Shown here: positions 56,002-64,000 of the stretch, in pieces
How positions within the stretch are numbered: position 1 is the first letter of the stretch
How the letters are laid out: the number at the start of each line of letters is the position of its first letter
Source: Candidatus Methylobacter oryzae
GTDB lineage: Bacteria; Pseudomonadota; Gammaproteobacteria; Methylococcales; Methylomonadaceae
NCBI RefSeq assembly: GCF_003994235.2
Contig: NZ_RYFG02000107.1
Coordinates: 16,778 to 80,777, forward strand
Reading direction: 5' to 3'
Length of the DNA stretch: 64,000 nt
Notes under the pieces: generated by a model
The model's database searches: none
Seen by the model: the letters and a program-made list of their open reading frames with translations, nothing else
What the model was told of the DNA's origin: nothing
Program-made: the position numbers and the translations under genes

Positions 56002-56290
56002 CAGCTTGTTTTGGAATATGCGCCGGACATTATAACCAAATCCCCATGGCTTGGGTTTGTTTGTCGAGTATCGCCTGGAGCTGCATTCTGTATTTGTGGA
56101 TAAGCTCCGATACTTCCTTTAGAGAGATTGGGAATATTTCCTTTTAACGGCCGTTGCCTAGTGCTGTAGCCGTAGTTTGGCTATCATGCCGGCTCATTTT
56201 TTGGGAAAAATTATTTTTGGCTCGAAGACACCGAGAGCCTCTTGTTAGACGGATAAGCTTCCCAGTTTCAACATTAAGAAGAACAAAAAT
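56002..56290. other. Divergent region before the TonB receptor, 289 bases
   Basis: No gene. On the minus strand a TATAAT-type -10 (GGTTATAATG near 56030) lies about 45 bases before the ZIP gene. On the plus strand an AAGAAG site precedes the receptor. No Fur or Zur box was recognised by eye. Confidence 0.4.
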
Positions 56291-58867
56291 ATGAAAATAA
56301 TTCGTTATGTGCCGATGGCATTAATATTGACACAACAGTGTTTGGCTGCCGAAGAGCAATCCAAAGTTCTCGAGCTGGATACCATGGATGTAGTAGAAGT
56401 CACTCCGCTGGATGGTCTCAATCAAAGTAAGGATAAAATTCCCACCCCGGTGCAAACCGCGACCGATGAAGACATCAGCCAAACCAATGCAATCAATATC
56501 ACCGATTTTATGAACCGCTCGCTGGGCAGTGTTTACGTCAACGATACCCAAGGCAACGGTTTTCAACCCGACGTTAATTATCGCGGTTTTACCGCGTCGC
56601 CGCTGTCGGGTACGCCGCAAGGACTTTCCGTGTACATGGACGGCGTCAGGCTTAACCAACCTTTCGGCGATGTTGTAAGCTGGGATTTAATTCCTAAGTC
56701 CGCCATTAAATCGATGGCGATGATGCCGGGTTCGAATCCGCTGTTCGGCAGAAATACATTGGGCGGCGCTTTATCGCTGGAAACCAAAGACGGTAAAAGC
56801 AATCCCGGTACATCTGTACAAGGTTTGGGCGGTGAATTTGGACGTAACGCTTACGAATTCGAACACGGCGGATACGATCAAAAACGAGGCCTTAACTGGT
56901 TCGTGACCGGCAATTACTACCACGACCAGGGCTGGCGGCAGGCTTCGCCATCCACTGTGCGGCAGATTTTCGGCAAGGTCGGTTGGGAAAACGAAAAAAC
57001 CGATCTCAAATTTACCACGGCCTATAACGATAACAGCCTGATCGGCAACGGTCTGCAAACCGTCGACAATCTCAATCGGGATTACACCAGCATTTATACG
57101 TCCCCGGATGTTACCGAAAATCGGTCGCTGTTCTTGAACCTGGAAGGAAAATACCAGGTCAACAGCAAAGTTAAGTTGGCGGGCAATAGCTATTACCGGA
57201 ATATCAAAACCGGCAGCATGAACGGGGATATTAACGAGGACGCTTTCGGCGCGGCTTACCTGAGCAACAGCACCAGCGCGTCTAACAGGGCGAACCGGGC
57301 CTACTTGTACAATAACGGTTACGCCGGTTTGTTCTCAACCGCTGCTCCCAACTATTCGCTTAGCAACGGTGGCGAGAATGCCGCCAATACCGCATTCCCC
57401 AACTTGAGGTGTATCGCGCAAGCCGGCGCGACGCCCGGCGCCGGCGGCGACGAGCCGTCGGAAAAATGTAACGGTCTTATTACCCAGGGCACGACTCAAC
57501 AACAGAACTGGGGCACGCAAGGCCAAGTTATTATCGACGATAAATTGTTCGGCAGGGACAACCAGTTCCTGTTCGGCGGCGCTTACGATCAGAGTGTGAT
57601 CGGTTTTAACCAATCCGCGGAATACGGCTACTTGAACCCTAACGGCAGTGTAACCGCCGTCAGCGGCGCCGCGGCAACCGCCACCAATAACGGCCTTTAT
57701 TTCAACGATGCCGGCGACGGCGGCGCCCAGGTCGATCATAGGGTAGCTCTAAGCGGCAACACGGTGACATGGAGCTTTTTCACCCAGGATACGTTTAGCC
57801 CGACTAAAGATCTCCATATTACCGCGGCCGGACGGTATAACTACACCTCGGTTAGCAATGAAGACGCATTAAACAGCCAGCATTATCTGAATCATGAAGA
57901 GGGAACTGCTAACTATGCGCCTGGAGCTGGCGTTAATCCTAATGCGTCGCTCAGCGGCAAGCATGTGTTTGATCGCTTTAATCCCTCTGTCGGCTTGACT
58001 TACAACCCTTATGAAACCATCGGTTTCTATGCGAACTATAGCGAAGGCACGCGCGCGCCGACTTCGATCGAATTGGGTTGCGCCAATCCTGAACAGCCTT
58101 GCAAACTGCCTAACGCGATGGCGGGCGACCCTAGCCTGAAACAAGTCGTTACCGAAAACTGGGAGACGGGGTTCAGAGGATTATTGCCGGGCAAGGTCAA
58201 TTGGAGCCTGGGTTACTTCAATATTCTCAGTAACGACGACATTCAATTCGTCGCGGCGCCGAATACGATAGCCAACGGTTACGGTTATTTTAAGAATTTC
58301 GGCAAAACGCAACGGCAAGGCATTGAGGCAAGTTTGGACCGCCGGGTTAGCGACTGGAGCATCGGCGCCAACTATACCTATCTGGATGCGACGTATCAGT
58401 CGACCGAAACGCTTAACAGCCAATACAATTCGGCAGGAACCAACCCAGGTGAGGAAGACAATACCATTACCGTCAATCCGGGCAACCATATTCCGTTAGT
58501 GCCTAAGCATACGTTTAAAACCTATGTGGATTACCAAATTACCAAAGACTGGGGCACTAACCTGAATATCATAGGGTTCTCAGAATCTTTCGTACGCGGT
58601 AACGAGAACAACATCAACCAAGTAAACGGCAAAATTCCCGGCTACGTAGTCGTCAATTATGGCGTACGTTACGCGCCGACGTTTGTTAAAGGTTTGCAGG
58701 TGTTCGGTCAAGTCAATAACATTCTGGACAATCATTACTATACCGGCGGGCAATTCGGCGCGGCGGGCATTGCCAACGGCCGTTACCAGGATTCCCCGGG
58801 CGGCACGACGTTCTATGCGCCGGGCGCTCCGCGTGTTTGGTGGCTGGGCATGCGTTATAGTTTTTAA
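56291..58867 (+). CDS. TonB-dependent outer-membrane receptor
   Basis: An 858-aa receptor with a signal peptide (residues 1-19, ending CLA) and a TonB-box-like DVVEVTPL near 34. The plug domain includes VNYRGFTASPLSGTPQGLSVY and GRNTLGGALSLETKDG. A 22-stranded barrel follows, ending in WWLGMRYSF with the terminal Phe. Its ligand is unknown; the plug and barrel are nearest general siderophore/other receptors of the iron complex group. A perfect hairpin terminator follows. Confidence 0.9.
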   Translation: MKIIRYVPMALILTQQCLAAEEQSKVLELDTMDVVEVTPLDGLNQSKDKIPTPVQTATDEDISQTNAINITDFMNRSLGSVYVNDTQGNGFQPDVNYRGFTASPLSGTPQGLSVYMDGVRLNQPFGDVVSWDLIPKSAIKSMAMMPGSNPLFGRNTLGGALSLETKDGKSNPGTSVQGLGGEFGRNAYEFEHGGYDQKRGLNWFVTGNYYHDQGWRQASPSTVRQIFGKVGWENEKTDLKFTTAYNDNSLIGNGLQTVDNLNRDYTSIYTSPDVTENRSLFLNLEGKYQVNSKVKLAGNSYYRNIKTGSMNGDINEDAFGAAYLSNSTSASNRANRAYLYNNGYAGLFSTAAPNYSLSNGGENAANTAFPNLRCIAQAGATPGAGGDEPSEKCNGLITQGTTQQQNWGTQGQVIIDDKLFGRDNQFLFGGAYDQSVIGFNQSAEYGYLNPNGSVTAVSGAAATATNNGLYFNDAGDGGAQVDHRVALSGNTVTWSFFTQDTFSPTKDLHITAAGRYNYTSVSNEDALNSQHYLNHEEGTANYAPGAGVNPNASLSGKHVFDRFNPSVGLTYNPYETIGFYANYSEGTRAPTSIELGCANPEQPCKLPNAMAGDPSLKQVVTENWETGFRGLLPGKVNWSLGYFNILSNDDIQFVAAPNTIANGYGYFKNFGKTQRQGIEASLDRRVSDWSIGANYTYLDATYQSTETLNSQYNSAGTNPGEEDNTITVNPGNHIPLVPKHTFKTYVDYQITKDWGTNLNIIGFSESFVRGNENNINQVNGKIPGYVVVNYGVRYAPTFVKGLQVFGQVNNILDNHYYTGGQFGAAGIANGRYQDSPGGTTFYAPGAPRVWWLGMRYSF

Positions 58868-58882
58868 AACCCTCTAGCACTT

Positions 58883-58938
58883 ATTCAATCACACTTTCGC
58901 TTGGCTAAAGGACAGGGGAACGGTGTGATTGAATTTTT
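58883..58938 (+). terminator. Terminator after the TonB receptor
   Basis: ATTCAATCACAC (58883-58894) pairs exactly with GTGTGATTGAAT (58923-58934), and a TTTTTG run follows. The loop is long (28 bases). Confidence 0.7.
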
Positions 58939-59105
58939 GTTAATGGACAACTGTCGGCGCAGGGCAATCCGGTAGGACGTTTTCTGTAGTGGCAGGAAAT
59001 TGGATGATCTTGGTGTATCCGCGGAGCTGGCCGCCGGTTTCTGTTAATTTCAGTTAAGAAAACTTATCGGGAAAGATAGGGTGATCCTGACGATCACCTC
59101 CAATC

Positions 59106-59408
59106 TTAGTCTTTAGCGCCCTTGAGTGCAGTCAGCAAGGCCTGCATGGTATCGGGCACGTCGCTTTGCGCTACCTTGGCGGTGGCAACTGCGCCAGCCA
59201 TGGCATCGACGCTGTGCAGCTGGTTCACACCCTGATTGGTCGCCGTCTGCGCGGAATTAGCCAGCTGCTGCTGGGCGCTGCCGGTGGAATTGGCCAGTGA
59301 TTGGTATATCGAGCCCAACGCCACGGCGGGAGCGTCGCCCAGTACCTTGACGTTAGTTTGGGTTACTGTATCGGTAATTTGATCGTTGACGGCGGTAGGG
59401 AATGTCAT
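59106..59408 (-). CDS. rebB: RebB-family R-body protein
   Basis: A 100-aa protein from ATG 59408, which has an AAGGAAC site. The N-terminal VNDQITDTVTQTNVKVLGDAPAVALGS pattern is the RebB signature of R-body structural proteins, which assemble into coiled ribbons that unroll on a trigger. The C-terminal half is an Ala-rich helix. Usually several reb genes occur together; only one is visible here. A longer upstream frame to 59447 is unlikely. Confidence 0.85.
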   Translation of the reverse strand: MTFPTAVNDQITDTVTQTNVKVLGDAPAVALGSIYQSLANSTGSAQQQLANSAQTATNQGVNQLHSVDAMAGAVATAKVAQSDVPDTMQALLTALKGAKD

Positions 59409-59447
59409 AGTCGAGTTCCTTATTGGATTAATGAAAACAAGGGGCAC

Positions 59448-60095
59448 TGGGATTGACCGGTAGCTTGTAAGTCACTGGTCTTCGCAATAATAGACGATTC
59501 TATCTAGTATTTGCGGATCGATGGAGATAATTTTGGAGGCCGACTATATAAGTAGACTATTCAGCGTATTGTCAATAGAGCACGGATGGCATGGATTTTT
59601 AGCCTAAGCTACATTCGATTGCAGCCCGTTTTAGCGGCAGTTGCCTCTGCGCCGGCAATACGAAGGCACCGGAGTTTTCTGTCGTGAAACAGTGGACGAA
59701 AATAGCGGGAGCTGCAGGTTGTGTTGTGATTTTCTTTCGGGCAATAAAAAGCCCGCATAAAGCGGGCGTGTTGAGTGCTGTTATTATTGTTATTATTGAG
59801 TTGTCGTTTGCAACTTGACCCAAGCAGTATCACTTATTTTATTATTATTATCAGCTAGCCTAGAAAGACTAAATCCCCCTCTTAGTCGGTAATTAAACCG
59901 GGCTTACTCCTTCAAACCGGGGCAAATTCTATTCAAATGCCTTGTCTTTGTCTATTTAAAATTGGGGTTTATCGGGGAAAATATAATTTCAGTAAAAATA
60001 TATAATAAATACAGTTTGTTATGGAATTTTAGGTGTTGCTAATAAACAAAATTACGGGCAGTCATTGCCATTTTATTCAGGTAATATTCAGGTTT
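59448..60095. other. Gene-poor region of about 650 bases
   Basis: No confident gene. It holds a minus-strand terminator (59746-59767) and, upstream of it, AAT/AAC trinucleotide repeats (near 59780-59800) and another TTATTATTATTATC run near 59838. The part from 59870 to 60060 is AT-rich with no recognised RNA. A transcript ending at the terminator would have to start in this gap or in the M48 gene. Confidence 0.45.
59746..59767 (-). terminator. Minus-strand intrinsic terminator
   Basis: On the minus strand GCCCGC-TTTAT-GCGGGC is followed by TTTTTATT, a textbook terminator. The coding genes upstream are far (M48 gene ends at 60096), so it may end that transcript or a short RNA. Confidence 0.7.
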
Positions 60096-61553
60096 CTACC
60101 GGTTGCGTCTGGCTTCTTCTTCCTCGTTGACAAAGAAGTTGAGCCGTTCATTAAGAATAGAGGACAGTTGGAAATTAAGGCCTTTTGACTTTTGAGCCAG
60201 TTTTATCTGCAAAATTGCATCCCTGGTTTGTCCCGTCGCAAAATAGTATTCCGCAAGATAGCGATGCGATTCGGCAGGCTGATTCAAGTCCCCATAAACT
60301 TGCGCCAACAACTGCGAGTAAATCGGCTGTTGTTGGGTTTTAGGCTTTAGCTGGAATAGATTTTTCCGGGCCTGTTCCGCGTTGCCGGCTTTTAACAAGG
60401 ACGTAATATATTCAAGCTTAATAGCTTCGTTATCCGGGAATTGCTCGGTCAATTTCTTATATCGGGCCAGTGCGGTACTGTAATTTTTGGATTCCAGCGC
60501 AGTGCGGGCCAGTGCGGCGATATACTGCTCCTGGTTTGGATATTCTTTGGTCAATTGCTGAAAAATGGACTCCGCGTCATTGAATTTTTGCGAATTAAGC
60601 GCGCACAGTCCAAGCCCGTAGCGGGCAACGACGCGTTGTTCGGTTGTACCTTGAGTTAGCCGGGATTGAAAATATTTAAGCGCTTCGGCTTGATCAGGGG
60701 TGCTTAGGACTCGAAGTTTTGCTTTGGTTAGCTGATAACCGAGCGAGTCGGGATATTGCTTGTAAGGATAGGTTTCAGCGCGTCCGCGTGTATCGGAGAT
60801 ACGTGAAGCGGTAACCGGGTGCGTTCTCAGGAACTCGGGGACATTTTGGCCGTAATATCGGCTGGATTGTTGCAGGCGTTCGAAGAAGGTAGGCATGCTG
60901 CGTGGGTCGAATTGAGAACCGGCCAAAGTTTGCATGCCGACGCGATCGGCTTCGGCTTCGTTTTCGCGAGTAAAATCGATTTGAAACTGCACGTTACCGG
61001 CCTGGATAGCGACTATCGCGGCCTGTCCGAGGGCGGGCGATTGCGTGCCCAATAAAATCGCCGCCAAGGTCGCGGCTGCGGTAGGGATCGATAAACGGCT
61101 GGACGCTTCGTAAGCCCGGTATAAGTGGCGCTGGGTAACGTGGGCAATTTCGTGCGCCATAACCGAAGCCAACTCGCTTTCGGCTTCGGTCATTAAGATC
61201 AATCCCGAATTCACGCCAATGTAGCCGCCAGGTCCCGCGAATGCGTTAATGTCTTTTTCCATGACCACAAAAAAATGGAACGGATTGCCCGGCGCGTCGC
61301 TATTGATAACCAGCTTTTCGCCAATGGTCTGAATATATTGTTGAATTTCGGCATCTTGATTGATGGAAATTTGCGAATGCAAGCTGCGGAAAAATGCTTC
61401 GCCAAACTCTTTCTCTTCGGCTGGCGTAATCAAGGCGCCGGAAGAGTCGCCCATGTCGGGTAATTCAATTTTATTAATTTCGACAGCCTGCTGCGGGGCA
61501 GGGAAGAGGATAAGGCTTAATGCCAATGTGGCGGCAGAGGGTTTTAATTTCAT
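60096..61553 (-). CDS. bepA: BepA-like periplasmic M48 metalloprotease with TPR repeats
   Basis: A 485-aa secreted protein. A signal peptide (residues 1-23) precedes the zinc protease domain with HEIAH at 134-138 and a downstream Glu in DFTRENEAEADRVG near 202. C-terminal TPR repeats start about 315. E. coli BepA/YfgC assists outer-membrane protein assembly and degrades stalled substrates at the BAM complex. ATG 61553 begins the signal peptide; a longer frame upstream is derived from a small tandem repeat. Confidence 0.9.
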   Translation of the reverse strand: MKLKPSAATLALSLILFPAPQQAVEINKIELPDMGDSSGALITPAEEKEFGEAFFRSLHSQISINQDAEIQQYIQTIGEKLVINSDAPGNPFHFFVVMEKDINAFAGPGGYIGVNSGLILMTEAESELASVMAHEIAHVTQRHLYRAYEASSRLSIPTAAATLAAILLGTQSPALGQAAIVAIQAGNVQFQIDFTRENEAEADRVGMQTLAGSQFDPRSMPTFFERLQQSSRYYGQNVPEFLRTHPVTASRISDTRGRAETYPYKQYPDSLGYQLTKAKLRVLSTPDQAEALKYFQSRLTQGTTEQRVVARYGLGLCALNSQKFNDAESIFQQLTKEYPNQEQYIAALARTALESKNYSTALARYKKLTEQFPDNEAIKLEYITSLLKAGNAEQARKNLFQLKPKTQQQPIYSQLLAQVYGDLNQPAESHRYLAEYYFATGQTRDAILQIKLAQKSKGLNFQLSSILNERLNFFVNEEEEARRNR

Positions 61554-61582
61554 ACGATGAGGCGGAATAAAATTTAACTGGG

Positions 61583-61661
61583 TTTTATGCCCAAAGGGCA
61601 TAAGTTTTGTTTGAGCAGGCAAGCCGCCCAACTCAGCTTTATAGCCAAAGGGCATGAGTTT
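61583..61661. repeat. Two-copy repeat around ATGCCCAAAGGGCAT
   Basis: TTTATGCCCAAAGGGCATAA (61583 onward) recurs as TTTATAGCCAAAGGGCATGA from 61638, each followed by similar text and then CAACTCAGCTTTA. The spacing is about 55 bases. It lies just upstream of the bepA start and creates a false N-terminal extension. Confidence 0.6.
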
Positions 61662-61762
61662 CGTAGCTGCTCAACTCAGCTTTAATTGGGCTATGGGTGA
61701 CTCACTATTCATCATAATTTTGTCCGGTTTATGATTTTGAGTGTCGATCTGGCGACTGTGGC

Positions 61763-62731
61763 TTATTGTTCAAAATTTTCGCCAAGCGGGAGACAAATGT
61801 ACTGGTTGCGTCCATTTTGTTTGGCTTGATAGAGCGCAGTGTCGGCTTTGTTTAATGGGTTGTTATCGTTTTCAGGAATACCGGAGCAAAGACCGATGCT
61901 GACTGTCACCTGATTGAACGAGTGGGATTTTACATGAGGTATTGCCAGGTTAAAAACAGCGCTTCTAAGCTTTTCAGCAAATTGTTCGGCAGCTTCTCTC
62001 GGTAAATGCGGCATTATAAGGACGAATTCCTCTCCGCCATAACGCGCGATGACGTCCGTGGCGCGCGACAGTTGTGATTTTAACGTGTTCGCTATCTGCT
62101 TGATTATGTTGTCGCCGGCTATGTGACCGTAATGATCGTTGTAAAGTTTAAAGAAATCGATGTCGATCATGAAGATCGATAAAGGATGCTTTTGCCGTTT
62201 TGCTTCGGCTACGGCTATTTCATAATGCGCGTCGAAGAATCTGCGGTTGCAAATACCAGTCAAGCTGTCGGTTACTGCTTCTTTTTTCAGGATTTCCGAG
62301 TGCGAACGCAATATTTTTTCACGCTTCATTGACGTACTGGAATCCGCTACTTGAATCAGGCAGCACGATTCGTTCAGTTGCGACTGAATGGGCGTAATCG
62401 TGATCGATTGATACATCCTTGTTTTTGGCTGGTTCGCTTCATACGCGTTGTAAAGAGGCAATGGCGAGCGGTGCAGCGCTGTCGACAAAACCACGGGTAA
62501 CCTGTGCACCAGAGTATTGTTGAGAGCCGTCAAGAAGGGGGGCGACACCGGTTCCGAAAATACGTCTTCAAGTTGACGATCAAGGGCGTCAGTTTCTTTG
62601 ATGTTGCTGTGTTTCGCAATCCAGTCATTCCAGAGTAGGACTTTACTATCGGTATCAACGACGATTAGTCCGATGTTAATCGCATTGAATATATCTTCTA
62701 TGTCAAAACGCCGCGTATCCATTGCATTCAT
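61763..62731 (-). CDS. PAS-GGDEF diguanylate cyclase
   Basis: A 322-aa cytoplasmic protein. A PAS-like domain (FNAINIGLIVVDTDSKVLLWN) occupies about residues 10-130 and the GGDEF domain about 150-315. The active motif is GGEEF at 232-236, with an RATD I-site five residues upstream for product feedback. It makes cyclic di-GMP. The start overlaps the CheC-like gene stop by four bases. It is the last gene of a three-gene signalling operon. Confidence 0.93.
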   Translation of the reverse strand: MNAMDTRRFDIEDIFNAINIGLIVVDTDSKVLLWNDWIAKHSNIKETDALDRQLEDVFSEPVSPPFLTALNNTLVHRLPVVLSTALHRSPLPLYNAYEANQPKTRMYQSITITPIQSQLNESCCLIQVADSSTSMKREKILRSHSEILKKEAVTDSLTGICNRRFFDAHYEIAVAEAKRQKHPLSIFMIDIDFFKLYNDHYGHIAGDNIIKQIANTLKSQLSRATDVIARYGGEEFVLIMPHLPREAAEQFAEKLRSAVFNLAIPHVKSHSFNQVTVSIGLCSGIPENDNNPLNKADTALYQAKQNGRNQYICLPLGENFEQ

Positions 62732-63342
62732 GAAATACTGCCAAGGAATTGATCGATATGAACAACAAGATTAGCCAGAGACGACGAACTCAATAGAAAG
62801 ACGAGGCTGCCTGCCGTATGTCGATTTTCGATCGAAAGATCAATATGCAATATCATCACGTAAGGCTGATCGGCGTTTTCTTTGAGTCTGCAAAGTACTT
62901 CATCGGCTGACGCGATTCTATAGTTGGGTAGAGAGCTTTCCAATGTGAAGTGGAGTATATCGGCCATAGCGGATAGACAAGCATTTAAAATAATATTGCC
63001 CAGTTCACACATGGCTTCGTGCTCGAATTCTGCAATTTCTTCAATGCTCATTTGCGAACCCATCATATCGCCGACGATTTTTAATGCTTGATCTTCGGTA
63101 AATAAAAGTACGGCTTCGGCATTAAACGGACCGCAAAAGTGTTGAGTTACGGCTCCAAACCGCCCGCCATTAAGCGCTAATGTTGTTGAATCGATTTCTT
63201 CCGAGTTAATAACCAGCACAGAAGGAACGGAAATATGCACTTCGTCGCCGACAATTTCGCTCAAACTCAATGCCGCACGGCCGGCGCCAATACTAAATAT
63301 TTCCGTTAAAGCATCAATATGAAGTTCGCTGAGATCGCTCAT
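62728..63342 (-). CDS. CheC-like phosphatase
   Basis: A 204-aa protein with two CheC-type helices. The second (EHEAMCELGNIILNACLSAM) keeps the catalytic E-x-x-N pair, while the first (DALTEIFSIGAGRAALSLSE) reads E-x-x-S instead of Asn, so only one active site may work. CheC dephosphorylates CheY-type receivers; the upstream gene encodes such a receiver. Both overlaps with neighbours are four bases, so the three proteins are made together. Confidence 0.88.
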   Translation of the reverse strand: MSDLSELHIDALTEIFSIGAGRAALSLSEIVGDEVHISVPSVLVINSEEIDSTTLALNGGRFGAVTQHFCGPFNAEAVLLFTEDQALKIVGDMMGSQMSIEEIAEFEHEAMCELGNIILNACLSAMADILHFTLESSLPNYRIASADEVLCRLKENADQPYVMILHIDLSIENRHTAGSLVFLLSSSSLANLVVHIDQFLGSIS

Positions 63343-63716
63343 TCGGAGTCTGTAAAATAGTTTAGCGCGAGAGCGATGGATTTTTCGGTGACCGGTTTCG
63401 CGACTAATATAGAACCAAGCGAACGGGCGCGATTTTGGTGGACTTCTTGAATATTTGCCGAAAAAACAACTATTTTTATCGATGGATATTTGGATAGTAT
63501 CCGTTCTGCGGCATCGGTTCCTGAAATGCCCGGCATGTTAATGTCCATAGTGCAGTAGTCGGGAAGCTCGTTATCAACAAATTTAATCGCATCTTCACCG
63601 CAGGCGGTTTCAAAAATCATCCATTCAGGACGTCGAGCAAGGATATGTGTGCGAATTAGCATTCTGGAGACTTTGCTGTCATCGACGATCAAAAGCTTCT
63701 TTATTGAACTATGCAT
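63339..63716 (-). CDS. CheY-like response regulator
   Basis: A 125-aa single receiver domain. The acidic pocket is D12-D13 in LLIVDDSKVSR, the phospho-acceptor is D58 in CTMDINMPGISG, and the Lys switch is in ILVAKPVTEK. ATG 63716 (HSSIKKLLIVDD) is chosen because it starts just before the first strand; a frame to 63773 adds unrelated residues. It has no output domain and is coupled to the CheC-like gene, its probable phosphatase, and through it to the diguanylate cyclase. Confidence 0.92.
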   Translation of the reverse strand: MHSSIKKLLIVDDSKVSRMLIRTHILARRPEWMIFETACGEDAIKFVDNELPDYCTMDINMPGISGTDAAERILSKYPSIKIVVFSANIQEVHQNRARSLGSILVAKPVTEKSIALALNYFTDSE

Positions 63717-64000
63717 AGGCACGATTGATTTTTTACTAAGGTTAAGCTTTAGGTATTCTACATGAAAAGCCATGAAGTCGCGAAGCTATTCCATGGCCGG
63801 GATTTTAGAAGACGAGCTTTAGCGTTTAGATTGACGGGTATGTGGTTATTCATGATAGCAGTCGATGCATGTATTTTGTCTGTTTTCTAGAGAAAAGCTG
63901 GGGGCGTTGTTAGTGCGTGTTTTAAAAGTAGCCATTGAGTTGCAAAACCTGCAAAATTTAAAATTTGCAATGGCTAAAAGAAAACACCGCAAGCGCTACC
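63717..64000. other. Window-edge gap
   Basis: No gene is seen in the last 284 bases. The part 63938-63985 holds a TTGCAAAAC...TTTGCAA palindromic stretch flanked by GCCATTG and CAATGGC. It would be the promoter region for the CheY operon. Confidence 0.4.

Noticed and set aside
56002..56290. Possible manganese riboswitch before the ZIP/GDT1 pair
   Set aside because: The conserved yybP-ykoY loops could not be identified by eye; only a -10-like box was found.
1..64000. CRISPR arrays, tRNA genes, rRNA genes and full insertion sequences
   Set aside because: No regularly spaced direct repeats, cloverleaf-like segments, rRNA sequence or transposase genes were recognised anywhere in the window.

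Overview
The window reads as a piece of a gammaproteobacterial chromosome, most likely a methanotroph of the Methylococcales. Three things point there. The housekeeping blocks (rlmN-pilW-hisS-yfgM-bamB-der and dnaX-ybaB-recR behind the 4.5S RNA gene) are gammaproteobacterial. A zinc metallohydrolase plus fused SoxYZ-like carrier pair belongs to quinoprotein (PQQ) alcohol dehydrogenase biology. A TIGR04073-type exosortase-associated protein is also present. The genus is not determined from the sequence.

Layout: 1-6842 is the translation, outer-membrane assembly and ribosome-maturation operon (rlmN, pilW, hisS, yfgM, bamB, der). 7153-9684 holds tpx, then an AAA ATPase plus a Toprim-like DUF4276 gene split by a -1 frameshift at a canonical slippery heptamer. 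9737-14803 is a five-gene minus-strand signalling operon (porin, small periplasmic binding protein, histidine kinase, HD-GYP regulator, SGNH hydrolase). 15179-16946 is the quinoprotein relay pair. 17188-25350 mixes a pRiA4b-like gene, a decayed TPR gene, MITE-like repeats, maf, a YnbABC-like phospholipid cluster, a decayed toxin-antitoxin remnant and a YceK-like lipoprotein. 25693-29508 carries tex, the TIGR04073 gene, a cupin and a HIT protein.

29856-34130 is an AT-rich accessory island. It holds a membrane/coiled-coil/HEAT protein and, on the minus strand, a compact RiPP cluster. The cluster is a 58-residue precursor (33912-34088, too short for routine ORF calling), an FxsB-like radical SAM/SPASM maturase, a 2OG-Fe(II) oxygenase and an HExxH protein of the peptide beta-hydroxylase type. 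The precursor ends in YAYDRVHNRHNR, which holds three [YH]-[DN]-R tripeptides and is a good candidate for cyclophane cross-linking. I consider this the most interesting system in the window.

34487-37195 is recR, ybaB, dnaX and ffs. 37309-41437 is a trio of a C39 peptidase-GNAT fusion, a DUF2817 metallopeptidase and a RimK-like ATP-grasp ligase, which looks like an uncharacterised peptide or amino-acid modification unit. 41516-45317 is a second accessory patch: a BLUF photosensor, HicBA, DUF2442, and an EcoRV-like restriction endonuclease with its adenine methylase. 45397-58867 carries an orphan CusA/CzcA-type RND pump coupled to a lipase-like hydrolase, a large PAS-MCP, leuB, a GDT1/UPF0016 transporter, a ZIP transporter and a TonB receptor. 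59106-63716 has a solitary R-body gene (rebB), a BepA-like M48 protease and a translationally coupled CheY-CheC-diguanylate cyclase operon.

Short inverted repeats of several families are scattered between genes. One of them appears to have been recruited into the signal peptide of BamB.
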